64,000 nt of DNA from CADEEN01 sp963783785 (GTDB lineage: Bacteria; Pseudomonadota; Gammaproteobacteria; Burkholderiales; Burkholderiaceae_C), in NCBI GenBank assembly GCA_963783785.1, contig CAWAOQ010000001.1, positions 62,001 through 126,000 of the forward strand. Direction: 5' to 3'. This document shows, one piece after another, positions 1 through 11,248 of this stretch. The stretch's first letter is position 1; each line of letters starts with the position of its first letter. The position numbers were made by a program, and so were the translations under genes. The notes below the pieces were generated by a model, which saw only the letters and a program-made list of their open reading frames with translations, did not search any database and was not told the origin of the DNA.

Positions 1-98
1 TTTCATGGATCGGTACTCCGTTAGGGGTTGCTGTCGGAGCAGTCCTTGTGATGGGCCCCGCTCTGGCGGCACGAAGAACTGCTTGGGACGGAATATAG
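1..98 (+). CDS. C-terminal fragment of a possible membrane protein (cut by window edge)
   Basis: Frame 3 is open from the left edge to a TAG at 96-98. It encodes about 31 residues: a hydrophobic stretch rich in Gly, Val, Ala and Leu with a Pro (residues 2-23), then a short polar end, RRTAWDGI. This looks like the last membrane helix and cytoplasmic tail of a transporter or other membrane protein, but the fragment is too short to name. The surrounding DNA (about 90-170) is visibly less GC-rich than the rest of the window. A chance open frame remains possible. Confidence 0.3.
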   Translation, partial: SWIGTPLGVAVGAVLVMGPALAARRTAWDGI

Positions 99-108
99 AC
101 TGTAGAGT

Positions 109-249
109 TCACGAACGCAACCAATCGGTATTATCCGTAAACGATGGAGGGTAATTTCGCGAGAACCATCCCCGCGCACCGGCGAAGGCAAGCGCCCACG
201 GAATTGCGATGAGGGCCAAAGAGGCCGCGACGCAACTGCCCGCAGGCAT
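109..249 (-). CDS. possible small membrane peptide, 46 aa, unrecognised
   Basis: A short frame starts at ATG 249 and ends at 109. It encodes one strongly hydrophobic segment (roughly residues 5-25, with Ala, Leu, Ile and Pro-Trp) followed by a polar tail containing FSRNYPPS. It lies downstream of the ssb terminator on the same strand and converges on the partial gene at the left edge. No good Shine-Dalgarno sequence is seen. I do not recognise a family, and chance is a real alternative. The remaining bases up to 276 hold nothing else I can support. Confidence 0.2.
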   Translation of the reverse strand: MPAGSCVAASLALIAIPWALAFAGARGWFSRNYPPSFTDNTDWLRS

Positions 250-276
250 CGGGAGGTTCCGTTGTCGACACCAATG

Positions 277-300
277 AAAACGCCCCGCGGTGCGGGGCGT
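277..300 (-). terminator. Rho-independent terminator of ssb
   Basis: A perfect 8-bp stem (CGCCCCGC / GCGGGGCG) with a 3-4 base loop is followed, on the minus strand, by TTTT. It lies 33 bases past the ssb stop codon, as expected for an intrinsic terminator of that gene. Confidence 0.8.
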
Positions 301-332
301 CCTGCCGGGCCTCGGGCCGCGCGCGGCGCGAT

Positions 333-806
333 TCAGAACGGGATGTCGTCGTCCATGTCGTCGAAGCCGGTCGACGATTTCGGCGCTGCGGCCGCCGGCC
401 GGCCTGCGGCCGGGCGCGGCGCCGGCGCGCTGCGCTGGCCGCCGCCCATCTCGTCGCCTCCGCCGGCGCCCTCGCGGCTGCCGAGCAACTGCATCTGGTC
501 GGCGACGATCTCGGTGGTGTACTTCTCGACGCCTTCCTTGTCGGTCCATTTGCGCGTCTTCAGCCGGCCTTCGACGTAGACCGGCCGGCCCTTCTTCAGG
601 TACTCGCCGGCGATCTCGGCCAGGCGGTCGTAGAAGACCACGCGGTGCCACTCGGTCTCTTCCTGCTTCTCGCCGCTGGTCTTGTCTTTCCACTGCCGGC
701 TGGTGGCGATCGTGACGTTGCAGATGGCCGCGCCGCTGGGCGCGTAGCGCACCTCCGGGTCCTTGCCGAGGTTGCCGATGAGGATGACTTTGTTGACCGA
801 GGCCAT
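333..806 (-). CDS. ssb: single-stranded DNA-binding protein SSB
   Basis: A 157-aa protein. Residues 1 to about 110 form the OB fold that wraps single-stranded DNA, starting MASVNKVILIGNLGKDPEVR, with the usual aromatic and basic positions (RQWKD, EWHRVVF). A Gly/Ala/Pro-rich linker follows, ending in the acidic tip DDMDDDIPF, the docking site for partners such as RecQ, exonuclease I and primase. Length and tail match proteobacterial SSB. The ATG at 804-806 has AAGGAG about 7 bases upstream, which decides it over longer in-frame extensions. The gene is followed by a clear terminator. recQ and uvrA lie nearby, making this a repair-rich stretch. Confidence 0.97.
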   Translation of the reverse strand: MASVNKVILIGNLGKDPEVRYAPSGAAICNVTIATSRQWKDKTSGEKQEETEWHRVVFYDRLAEIAGEYLKKGRPVYVEGRLKTRKWTDKEGVEKYTTEIVADQMQLLGSREGAGGGDEMGGGQRSAPAPRPAAGRPAAAAPKSSTGFDDMDDDIPF

Positions 807-907
807 GGGGCGCTCCTTGAGCGGACGGTGGAAGGAAGGAGACCGAAGCGACGATGATACCGAGCGCCGAGGGCGCGAGAGCGCAGCAAGCTTCAGGCGC
901 CGGTTTC

Positions 908-1398
908 CTAGGGCTCGCCGTCCCAGTAATCGAGCGACGTGCCGCGGCGCAGCATCACGCTGTGATCCTTGGCGAAGGTGCCGATCTTGTCGGAGTCGGG
1001 ATAGACGCACAGCTCGGGCCGCTCCTGGGTGCTGATGCTCAGGTACTTCATCGGCGCGCCAGAGGTATTGATGAACTGGTGCGGATGGGCGGGCCCGGGT
1101 GGAATGAAGACCACGTCACCCGCGCGCACCGGCAGCATCTCGCCGGCCACCCGCAGCGCGCCTTGACCTTCGAGGATCACGAACATCTCCTCCTGCGCCA
1201 GGTGGTAGTGGTACGGACAGCGAGCGCATGCCCGGCGCCAGGATGTCGAAGCCGGCGCCGAGCTTGGCGGCTGCGGTGCCGGTCGGAGACCCCACCGCAC
1301 TGCGTGTCGTACAACGGCGCACGCTGCTGACGTTCGAGCTTGACTTCGTCGACGTTGCGGATCAGTTGCTGGCGCAGCACGGTGGCGTGATCGGTCAT
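908..1398 (-). pseudogene. cupin-fold protein, broken by two frameshifts
   Basis: The restored product is about 162 aa. The N-terminus (MTDHATVLRQQLI...) is in one frame, the middle (KLGAGFDILAPGMRS) in a second, and the cupin core (CPYHYHLAQEEMFVILEGQG ... GDVVFIPPGPAHPHQF) in a third. The HxH...E metal-site pattern and the later PxHxHQF-type motif mark a single-domain cupin of the kind annotated as sugar-binding or oxalate-decarboxylase-like. The breaks lie near 1288 and 1222, and each is one extra base. The start at 1396-1398 is 80 bases from divergent recQ. Either a real pseudogene or, more likely here, insertion errors. The substrate cannot be read from the sequence. Confidence 0.75.
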
Positions 1399-1477
1399 GG
1401 TCTTCTCCGGCCGAGGTCGCCGCATCGTCGCACGACGGCGTCGCACGCGGGGCGCTCGCTTACCATCGCCAACGCCC

Positions 1478-3361
<1,884 letters not shown>

Positions 3362-3433
3362 GCGATCCCTGTGTGCGCGCTCACCCCGGCGCCATTGCCA
3401 GCATCGGGCGCCATCGAAGCCGGCTGCCGAGCG

Positions 3434-4966
3434 TCAGCCGCGCGGCCAGGCGGCCATTTCCTCGCGCACCAGGCGCACGATCAACTTGTCGAGCGTCTCG
3501 ACCGAGTAGTTGCGCACCTCGTGCGACGTCTCGCGCCCCGGCCCGCTCGACGGGTCGTGCGCGCGGGCGTAGGTCAGGAACACGAAGCGGCCACCGGTGT
3601 ACTGCGCGGCTTGGCGAAAGACGTATTCGCCGACCGGATCGAGCCCGCTGGCACCGACCGCGAACAGCTTGATGCCCTTGGCCAGCGCCGCGATCGCGTC
3701 CTGGTCGTAGTACGGCGCGCCGTAGTCCAGGTGCGGCGGTGCGTCGGCCACCAGCAACACCATCCGGGCGGTGCCGTCGCCGCGCCACGACAGGCGGTGC
3801 ACGGCGGTATGCAGCGCCTCATTGAGCGCCTCGGGCATGTCGCCGCCGGCGGCGGCCTGCAGTTGCGCCAACTGCTGCTGGAAGGCACCGAGGTCGTTGG
3901 TGAAGTCTGCGCCACGCACGAAGAAGGCATCGCCACGGTCGCGGTAGGCGACCAGGCCGTAGCAGACATCGGGCTGGCTCGGCAGTCGCGCGATCTGGTC
4001 GGCCACGGCACGCATCGAGCGCTTCAGCTTGTCGATCTCGTCGCCCATCGAGCCGGTGGCATCGACGAGGAAGGCGATGTCGAGCTGTGGCCGCGGCGGT
4101 GTGCGCCAGGCGTCGGCCAACACCACCTGCAGCTGGTGCTTCTGGCCGCGCTGCAGCAGCGCCGCGCCTTGGGCGCCGCTGCGGCCGTCGCGCACCTGCA
4201 CTTCGAGCAGCGATGCGCCGAGGCCCGGCACCGCCGCCAGCGGGTGCAACCAGGCGCGGCCGGCAGCGTCGGTGCGTGCCCACAACGGCAGCGGGTGCGA
4301 GCCGGCGAAGACAGCGACCTCGGCGTCGGGCACCGGGCGGCCCTGCGCGTCATGCACGACCAGTGCGTAGCGCTCGTGCACATCGCGTGCGCGCACCGGC
4401 AGCTGGGCGCGTCGCTCGCGGTAGGCCAGGTATTCGCCGAAGTCGGCGTTGTCGTCGACGACGCCGGCTGCCACCGGTTCGTCGGCGGGGCGCTGCGGAG
4501 GCCGGCGCGACAGCCCCGCGGCCTCCTCCTGCCGTGCTGCAGGTGCGGCGGACGGCTGCGCGGCATCGGCCACCGCGGCGGGCGCGGCCGGTGCGGCGGA
4601 CTTGCCGAGCGACGACGACGGCTCGGTCGCACGTTCACGCAACTCGCGGTCACCGCGGCGCCAGGTGGGCTGCTGCGCGTCCCAGGCCGCGCCGGCGCCG
4701 AGCTCGAACGGCCGCGGCGCACGCGCACAGTGGCGCGCATTGGGTGCTGCGGGCGCGCCGGCCGCAGGCCCAGGCCAGACCGTGCCGCTCCACATGCCAG
4801 GCTGCGAGGGTGGCGACGGCCAACGGGATGCCCCGTCACCACCGGGTGCGGGCGAGGGCCATTCGTGTGCGTGCAGCGAGTCGGTGCTGCAGGCCAGCAG
4901 CGTGGCCAGCGACAGCGCCAGGGCGGAGGCCAGTGCGGCGCGGCGAACGTTCAGGGGGCGGGTCAT
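3434..4966 (-). CDS. von Willebrand factor type A domain lipoprotein
   Basis: A 510-aa exported protein. The signal peptide ends in a lipobox (LLAC, Cys about 26), so it is probably anchored in a membrane facing the periplasm. A Pro/Ala-rich low-complexity region covers roughly residues 35-190. A carboxypeptidase-regulatory-like beta domain follows (VVHDAQGRPVPDAEVAVFAG), then a VWA domain with the MIDAS motif DATGS (Asp about 302) and the later Thr/Asp sites. GAGGAG precedes the ATG at 4964-4966. It is divergent from an ECF sigma/anti-sigma pair, a pairing also seen in other proteobacteria that suggests an envelope-stress or surface role. Partner and ligand are unknown. Confidence 0.85.
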   Translation of the reverse strand: MTRPLNVRRAALASALALSLATLLACSTDSLHAHEWPSPAPGGDGASRWPSPPSQPGMWSGTVWPGPAAGAPAAPNARHCARAPRPFELGAGAAWDAQQPTWRRGDRELRERATEPSSSLGKSAAPAAPAAVADAAQPSAAPAARQEEAAGLSRRPPQRPADEPVAAGVVDDNADFGEYLAYRERRAQLPVRARDVHERYALVVHDAQGRPVPDAEVAVFAGSHPLPLWARTDAAGRAWLHPLAAVPGLGASLLEVQVRDGRSGAQGAALLQRGQKHQLQVVLADAWRTPPRPQLDIAFLVDATGSMGDEIDKLKRSMRAVADQIARLPSQPDVCYGLVAYRDRGDAFFVRGADFTNDLGAFQQQLAQLQAAAGGDMPEALNEALHTAVHRLSWRGDGTARMVLLVADAPPHLDYGAPYYDQDAIAALAKGIKLFAVGASGLDPVGEYVFRQAAQYTGGRFVFLTYARAHDPSSGPGRETSHEVRNYSVETLDKLIVRLVREEMAAWPRG

Positions 4967-5133
4967 CGGGAGCTCCTCGGGGTGTTGGGACAAGGGCTGA
5001 TACGGCCGGGCCGGGCAGACGGGGTTGCGCGCCGATTTGTTCCGGCACGTCGACCCCGCTGGCCGCCGTCGCCCGTACAAGGCCCGAAGACCTCGCGCCA
5101 CTCGCGACCCACCATCCACAATCGCTGCTGCCG

Positions 5134-5766
5134 ATGACCGACGACCGCGACCCGGACGACGACGCCCTGATGCGCGCCTTTGCGCAGGGGGATGCGCGGG
5201 CGTTCGAGCGCCTCTACGAGCGCCATCAGGCGGCGCTGTACCGCTTCGTGCGCCGCGTACTCGGGCGCGAGGCGGCGACGCAGGCGGACGAGGTGTTTCA
5301 GGACACCTGGCTGCGCGTGGTGGGCGCGCGCGAGCGCTGGTCGCCGCAGGGCGCCGTGTTCCGCACCTGGCTGTTCACGCTGGCGCATCACCGGGCAATC
5401 GACCTGCTGCGCAAGAGCGGCCGCGAGGTCGCGCTCGACAGCGACGCGGGCGATGGCGACGAGCGCGCACCGTGGCAACCTGCGGCCGATCTGCCGGCGT
5501 GGCAGGCCTGGCCGGCGGCGAGCGCAGCGGTCGAAGACCAGGCCTTCTGGCGTGCCGCCGGCCAGCGCCTGCTTGGTTGCCTCGACGCACTGCCTGCCGT
5601 GCAGCGCAGTGCCTTCCTGCTGCACCATGAAGACGGCCTCGCACTCGACGAACTGGCGCGCGCGCTGGAAGTCGGCTTCGAGACCGCGAAGAGTCGCTTG
5701 CGCTACGCGATGAGCAAGCTGCGCACCTGCATGGGCGCGTACTTGCCGCAGGGCCAGCAACCATGA
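5134..5766 (+). CDS. ECF-type RNA polymerase sigma factor
   Basis: A 210-aa sigma-70 family factor with only regions 2 and 4. Region 2 (about residues 10-95) shows LYERHQAALYRFVRRVLG and the -10-binding FRTWLFTLAHHRAIDLLRK. Region 4 (about 145-205) shows LPAVQRSAFLLHHEDGLALD and the helix-turn-helix AKSRLRYAMSKLR. It should direct polymerase to a small stress regulon. The downstream gene begins inside its stop codon (ATGA overlap) and looks like the cognate anti-sigma protein. It is transcribed divergently from the VWA lipoprotein gene, 167 bases away. Confidence 0.93.
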   Translation: MTDDRDPDDDALMRAFAQGDARAFERLYERHQAALYRFVRRVLGREAATQADEVFQDTWLRVVGARERWSPQGAVFRTWLFTLAHHRAIDLLRKSGREVALDSDAGDGDERAPWQPAADLPAWQAWPAASAAVEDQAFWRAAGQRLLGCLDALPAVQRSAFLLHHEDGLALDELARALEVGFETAKSRLRYAMSKLRTCMGAYLPQGQQP

Positions 5767-6730
5767 GCCAACCGCCTGCCGACGACGACCTGCGCGACGC
5801 GCACCTGCTCGCCGCGCTGCGCCACGCGCCGGACCGCGACGTGACGCCGCCCGCGCACGTGTCCGCCGCGATCCTCGGCCATGCGCGGCAGGCGGTGCGG
5901 CAGGCGCCGAAGGCGCACCCGCCGGCCTGGCCAGGCTCGCTGCGCGCCGTCTTCGACCGCCTGTGGCAGCCAGCGCCGATGGCCGCCTTCGGCACGCTGG
6001 CCATGGCCACGCTGATCGGCGTGCTGTGGGGTGGACAGGACGCACCCGACGCCACACCGAGCCTGCGCTCGGTACCGGCCGCTGCAGCGCCGCCGCCGGC
6101 CAGTGCCGCGGCCAGCATCGCGGTGACACCGGTCCTGCCAGAGGCGGCGCGAACCGACGCGAAGGGGGTGACGGCGGCACCGACATCGAAGGCGACCGTG
6201 GCGGCGCCGCCCGTCCCGGCGACGCCCGCGCCCGCGCCACGGCCACGGCCGCGGCCGAAGAAGTGCCGCCGCCACGCGAGGCACTCGGCAAATCGCCTGC
6301 CGATGCGATGCCTGCGGCAGCGCGCGCGCGCAGTGAGGCCGCCCCGCCCGCGATCGGTGCCGCCACTCGGGCGGCAGCCGCGCCGTTGGCGAGCGTCAGC
6401 GCCGAGATCGACGCCGTCGCGAACAGCGAGCCCGCACGCGTGCGCTGGCGCGTTGCCGCGCAGCGTCTCGTCGCGCACGACGCCGCGCAGCGCGATTGGT
6501 GGTCGACCCTGGTGCGCTCGACCCAAGAGCGCTGGCAGCCGGCCGCGCTGGGATCGGCCACTGGTGCCGAGGCCCCGCCGCTGACGCTGCTGATCGACGG
6601 CGCGACGCGGGGCCAGATCAGCTTCGAGCCGCAGGCGGTGGTCTGGCGCGATGCCAATGGCACGGCCTGGCGGGCGCCGATGGCGGCCGAGGCACTGCGT
6701 GGCTTGCAGGAGGCGACTGCCGGTTGGTGA
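5763..6730 (+). CDS. putative anti-sigma factor (frameshifted)
   Basis: About 322 aa when restored. The N-terminal 65 residues are cytoplasmic and include LLAALRHAPDRDVTPPAHVSA; a single membrane helix follows (about 72-95, PMAAFGTLAMATLIGVLWGG). The periplasmic part is Ala/Pro-rich with a folded-looking C-terminal end (LTLLIDGATRGQISFEPQ). Coupling to the sigma gene by ATGA and this one-helix topology fit an anti-sigma factor, though no zinc-binding HxxxCxxC is visible. Near 6240 the frame shifts by a missing base inside a repetitive GCGGCC-like tract. Downstream codon use is normal in the new frame, so the two halves belong together. Confidence 0.7.
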
Positions 6731-6756
6731 GTTGACGACGGCAAGCGCGTCGCGCG

Positions 6757-6815
6757 CGCCTCCCCCGGAGGAGGCCAGCCCCTTTGGAGCGGCTCGGCGC
6801 TGGCCCGAGGTCGAA
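6757..6815. repeat. dispersed GC-rich palindromic repeat, copy A (degenerate)
   Basis: This intergenic segment between the anti-sigma gene and uvrA has the arrangement CTCCCCCGGAGGAGGCCAGC followed by CCTTTGGAGCGGCTCGGCG. It resembles the right half of the fuller copy at 40033-40113 (GGCCTCCCTAGGGAGCGGCC). Judged by eye; a degenerate member of a short REP-like family. Confidence 0.45.
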
Positions 6816-6869
6816 TTGCGCCTGGGTCGCGGCACTGTCGATAATGCTCGATTCGACTGCCGGACCGAC

Positions 6870-9752
6870 ATGCCGCCTGACCGCACCCAGCTCCGCATCC
6901 GCGGCGCGCGAACGCACAACCTGAAGAACATCGACCTGGACATCCCACGCGATGCGCTGGTGGTGATCACCGGGCTGTCGGGGTCTGGCAAGTCGAGCCT
7001 GGCGTTCGACACCTTGTATGCCGAAGGCCAGCGCCGCTATGTCGAGAGCCTGTCGGCCTACGCGCGACAGTTTCTGCAGTTGATGGACAAGCCCGACGTC
7101 GATGTCATCGAGGGCTTGAGCCCGGCGATCAGCATCGAGCAGAAGGCCACCTCGCACAACCCGCGCTCGACCGTCGGCACGATCACCGAGATCCACGACT
7201 ACCTGCGCCTGCTCTATGCCCGCGCGGGCACGCCGTTCTGCCCCGACCACGACCTGCCGCTGCAGGCGCAGAGCGTGGCGCAGATGGTCGACGCGGCGCT
7301 CGCGCTGCCCGAGCAGACGCGGCTGGCGGTGCTGGCGCCGGTCGTGCGCGACCGCAAGGGCGAGTTCGCCGACCTGTTTGCCGACATGCAGGCACAAGGC
7401 TATGTGCGCTTTCGCGTCGACGGCGCGGTGGTCGAGGCGGCCGAGCTGCCAAAGCTGAAGAAGGCCGAGAAGCACGACATCGATGTCGTGATCGACCGCG
7501 TGAAGACACGCGCCGGCCTGCAACAACGATTGGCCGAGAGTTTCGAGGCCGCGCTGCGCATCGCCGATGGCCGCGCGTTGGCGCTCGAACTCGACAACGG
7601 CACCGAACACCTGTTCTCGAGCAAGTTCGGCTGCCCGGTGTGCAGCTACTCGTTGCCCGAACTCGAGCCCCGCCTGTTCTCGTTCAACTCACCCGTCGGT
7701 GCCTGTCCGAGCTGCGACGGCCTGGGCCAGGTGACGGTCTTCGACCCCGAGCGCGTGGTCGCCTTCCCGTCGCTCAGCCTGGCCAGCGGCGCCGTCAAGG
7801 GCTGGGACCGGCGCAACGCCTACACCCATTCGATGCTCGAAAGCGTGGCCAAGCATTACGGCTTCGATACCGAGACGCCGTTCGAGCAACTGGCCCCCGA
7901 ACACCAGCAAGTCCTGCTGCACGGCTCGGGCGCGACCGAGATCGCCTTCGTCTACCAGGCCGAAGGCGCGGCGGGCCGCAAGCGCTCGGTCAAGCGCTGG
8001 CATCCGTTCGAGGGCGTGATCCCGAATTTCGAACGCCGCTGGCGCGAGACCGATTCGGCCGCGGTGCGCGAGGACCTGGCGCGCTACCAGGCCGCCAAGC
8101 CCTGCCCGGAGTGCCGGGGCACGCGCCTGAAGCGCGAGGCCCGCCATGTGTTCCTGCAGGGCGAGGACCCATCGGTGCGCGGCCTGCCGATCTACGAAGT
8201 CGAGCACGCCACGCTGGCCGACTGCCTGGCGCACTTCGAGTCCCTGCATCTGGTCGGCAACAAGGCCGACATCGCCGAGAAGGTGATGCGCGAGATCCGC
8301 TCGCGGCTGAAATTCCTCAACGATGTCGGGCTGAACTACCTGAGCCTGGACCGCAGCGCCGACACGCTGTCGGGCGGGGAGGCCCAGCGCATCCGGCTGG
8401 CGTCGCAGATCGGCTCGGGCCTGACCGGCGTGATGTACGTGCTCGACGAGCCGAGCATCGGTCTGCACCAGCGCGACAACGAGCGTCTGATCGCCACCCT
8501 GCGCCACCTGCGCGACCTCGGCAACAGCGTGCTGGTGGTCGAACACGACGAAGACATGATCCGCAGTGCCGACCATGTGGTCGACCTGGGGCCGGGCGCC
8601 GGTGTTCACGGCGGCCGCGTGATCGCGCAGGGCACGCCCGACGAGGTCGCGGCCAACCCCGAATCGCTGACCGGGCGCTACCTCGGCGGCGTGCTGCGCA
8701 TCCCGGTGCCGCGCCAGCGCAATTCGCTGGCCGGCAGCACCGACCCGCAGCGGCTGGCCATCGTCAACGCCCGCGGCAACAACCTGCAGGGCATCAGCGT
8801 CGAGATCCCGGTCGGCCTGTTCACCTGCGTCACCGGCGTCTCGGGCTCGGGCAAGAGCACGCTGGTCAACGACACGTTGTATGCGGCAGTGGCCAGGAAG
8901 CTCTACCAGAGCCACGCCGAGCCGGCGCCGCACGACGCGATCGAAGGCCTCGATGCGCTGGACAAGGTCATCAACGTCGACCAGAGCCCGATCGGCCGCA
9001 CGCCGCGCAGCAACCCGGCCACCTACACCGGGCTGTTCACGCCGATCCGCGAACTGTTCGCCGAAGTGCCGGCCGCACGCGAACGCGGCTACGGCCCCGG
9101 CCGGTTCAGTTTCAACGTGGCGGGAGGCCGCTGCGAAGCCTGCCAGGGCGACGGCGTGATCAAGGTCGAGATGCATTTCCTGCCCGACGTCTACGTGCCG
9201 TGCGACACCTGCCACGGTGCGCGCTACAACCGCGAGACGCTGGAGATCCTCTACAAGGGCAAGCACATCACGCAGGTGCTCGGCATGACGGTGGAGGACG
9301 CCCATGCGTTCTTCGCGGCGGTGCCGGCCATCGCGCGCAAGCTGCAGACGCTGCTCGACGTCGGCCTCGGCTACATCACGCTCGGCCAGAGTGCGACCAC
9401 GCTGTCGGGCGGCGAGGCGCAGCGCGTCAAGCTGGCGCTGGAACTGTCCAAGCGCGACACCGGGCGCACGCTGTACATCCTGGACGAGCCGACGACCGGC
9501 CTTCACTTCGCCGACATCGAACTGCTGCTCAGGGTGCTGCACCAGCTGCGCGATGCGGGCAACACCATCGTCGTGATCGAGCACAACCTGGACGTCATCA
9601 AGACCGCCGACTGGATCATCGACATGGGCCCCGAGGGCGGCGGCGGTGGCGGCCGCATCGTGGTCGCGGGCACGCCGGAAGCCGTGGCGGCGCACCCGGA
9701 CAGCCACACCGGGCGCTTCCTGGCGCCGCAACTGGCGCGCCAAGCGGCGTGA
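6870..9752 (+). CDS. uvrA: excinuclease ABC subunit A (UvrA)
   Basis: A 960-aa damage-recognition ATPase of nucleotide excision repair, working with UvrB. It has two ABC ATPase modules. Walker A sites are GLSGSGKSS (Lys about 41) and GVSGSGKST (Lys about 662). ABC signatures are LSGGEAQRIRLA and LSGGEAQRVKLA, with Walker B LDEPSIGLHQRD and LDEPTTGLHF. Zinc-binding cysteine pairs lie in CPVCSYSLPE (about 255) and CEACQGDG...CDTCHG (about 755-780). Length fits the family (E. coli 940). The ATG at 6870 matches the conserved N-terminus (IRGARTHNLKNIDLDIP). No convincing LexA box is seen upstream. The frame is intact over its whole length. Confidence 0.98.
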   Translation: MPPDRTQLRIRGARTHNLKNIDLDIPRDALVVITGLSGSGKSSLAFDTLYAEGQRRYVESLSAYARQFLQLMDKPDVDVIEGLSPAISIEQKATSHNPRSTVGTITEIHDYLRLLYARAGTPFCPDHDLPLQAQSVAQMVDAALALPEQTRLAVLAPVVRDRKGEFADLFADMQAQGYVRFRVDGAVVEAAELPKLKKAEKHDIDVVIDRVKTRAGLQQRLAESFEAALRIADGRALALELDNGTEHLFSSKFGCPVCSYSLPELEPRLFSFNSPVGACPSCDGLGQVTVFDPERVVAFPSLSLASGAVKGWDRRNAYTHSMLESVAKHYGFDTETPFEQLAPEHQQVLLHGSGATEIAFVYQAEGAAGRKRSVKRWHPFEGVIPNFERRWRETDSAAVREDLARYQAAKPCPECRGTRLKREARHVFLQGEDPSVRGLPIYEVEHATLADCLAHFESLHLVGNKADIAEKVMREIRSRLKFLNDVGLNYLSLDRSADTLSGGEAQRIRLASQIGSGLTGVMYVLDEPSIGLHQRDNERLIATLRHLRDLGNSVLVVEHDEDMIRSADHVVDLGPGAGVHGGRVIAQGTPDEVAANPESLTGRYLGGVLRIPVPRQRNSLAGSTDPQRLAIVNARGNNLQGISVEIPVGLFTCVTGVSGSGKSTLVNDTLYAAVARKLYQSHAEPAPHDAIEGLDALDKVINVDQSPIGRTPRSNPATYTGLFTPIRELFAEVPAARERGYGPGRFSFNVAGGRCEACQGDGVIKVEMHFLPDVYVPCDTCHGARYNRETLEILYKGKHITQVLGMTVEDAHAFFAAVPAIARKLQTLLDVGLGYITLGQSATTLSGGEAQRVKLALELSKRDTGRTLYILDEPTTGLHFADIELLLRVLHQLRDAGNTIVVIEHNLDVIKTADWIIDMGPEGGGGGGRIVVAGTPEAVAAHPDSHTGRFLAPQLARQAA

Positions 9753-9837
9753 GCCGTGCGAGCAACCGCTGGCGACGGTGGCCGTCGCGCGAGGTGCGCG
9801 ATGACGGGCCGGACTGTCTGCGGCGGCGAGGTTCCCG

Positions 9838-11048
9838 CTACGAGCGTTCCTGGACTGCGCGCCTGGGTGCGCCGGCGCTGCCCTGAGCCATCGCACTGTT
9901 GCGGCGCCGTCGCGCGGTGGCACCCGCCACTGCCGCCAGGCCGATCAACAGGCTGAGCCAGGTGCTCGGCTCGGGCACCGGCGTGACCGCTCCGTGCCCG
10001 AGGGGACTACCGCTGCCCCCGATCGGGTCGCCGATGCCCCCGATCGAGTCGCTGAAAGTCGGCGCGCCGCCGATGGCAGGGGCCAGAGCCAGGCTGCTGC
10101 CGACGCCACTGCCGCCGTTGCCACCGTCGCCATCGGCGGGGGGGCCGCCAAGGATCGGATCGCCGCCCAGTTCACCACTGTGCCTTCCGCCGGCATTGCC
10201 GCCGGCCGTGCTTCCGAATGCGGCAGTACCTCCTGGGACGTAGAGGACCGGGCCGCCACCGCCGGGCGCGATGCGGCCACGAAAAACCGCGTGCGGGTTC
10301 AGCTTGCACATCGCTTCTGCTGGTGCCCGACGGCGGGGCAGCGCCCGGTGACGTCGACACGCCTCCACCGCCTGTCGGCCACAGCGGCGGCGCGGTGCCG
10401 TTCACGACTTCGGAGAACGACGCCGTGCCCGGCACTGTGCCCGTGTAGACACCTGCCGCTGGGGTGGCGGGCACCGTCGACGACGCATCGGCGACCTTGC
10501 TGCCCGAGAGCAGGTCTGCCGATGGCGACGCCGTTGCGAGACCCTGCGTCGCGCCCGCCATCGTGTCGTCCTGTGCGGCGGCCAGCGGCGCTGGGCAACC
10601 GCTCGATCCGGCTGACGTTGCGGCACACGGTAGGCACCAGGATGCAGTGACCGGCCTCGCAGTAGACCAGCCCACGCTCGTGCATCTGCGCCGTCCAGCC
10701 CGCGCGCGAGACTTGCCGGCACACCCGGTCGATGCCGAAGTGCATGTCGCGGATGGCGGGCTCGTAGCGCGCGCGACCGCGGATCTCGTCGCGGCGGATA
10801 TCGACGAGGTCGTCGTACTGGCGCGCCTGCATGCGCTGTTTCAGTCGCATGCGCACCGGCGTCGGGATCTCGGTGTAGCGGTCGATCGCTGCGACCACGT
10901 CGCCCATGAACGGGTTGTGGCCAGGGCGATCCCAGCTGCAGTGGTCCACCCGCTCCATGCGCGGCACCAACGGCGCTGCGGCGACTGCGTCGCCGCTTGC
11001 GCTCAACAGCAAGGTGATCGTTGCGGCAAGGGTGGCTGCGAGGCGCAT
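9838..11048 (-). pseudogene. PEP-CTERM surface protein of the MHFG type, two frameshifts
   Basis: Restored length is about 402 aa. The start at 11048 has AAGGAG just upstream, then a signal peptide ending about AVAAA. A Cys-containing N-terminal domain includes AIRDMHFGIDRVCRQVSRAG and VYCEAGHCILVPTVC. A long Ser/Thr/Gly/Pro low-complexity spacer follows. The C-terminal sorting signal is VPEPSTW plus a hydrophobic helix and RRRR, the substrate tag of the EpsH/XrtA exosortase system. The MHFG motif is what I recall naming this Burkholderiales PEP-CTERM family. Frame breaks near 10600 (an extra C in CCC) and near 10290 are both single extra bases. No exosortase gene is in the window. It converges with uvrA. 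Confidence 0.75.
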
Positions 11049-11248
11049 GATCTTCTCCTTGGCGGGGTGGACATTGCAGTGCAAGAACTCGATGCGTGAA
11101 TTCTCGGCACGCGCGAGCGTCGTGGCGCAGCGACACCCGTGGTCGGGCGGCCCCGAACCCAGCGCCTGCAAATGCGTGGTCGTGGGGCTGTTCTGACGGC
11201 AGATGGTGAAATCGGCTACCGTGCGGGCTTTCGCGGGAGGCTCTCGTC

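Noticed and set aside
7689..9923. A 744-aa open frame antisense to uvrA
   Set aside because: High GC makes long antisense frames common. Its residues mirror uvrA codons, it has no domain or RBS, and uvrA is clearly the coding strand. Similar long antisense frames over recQ (1460-3277) and the SBP genes were dropped for the same reason.
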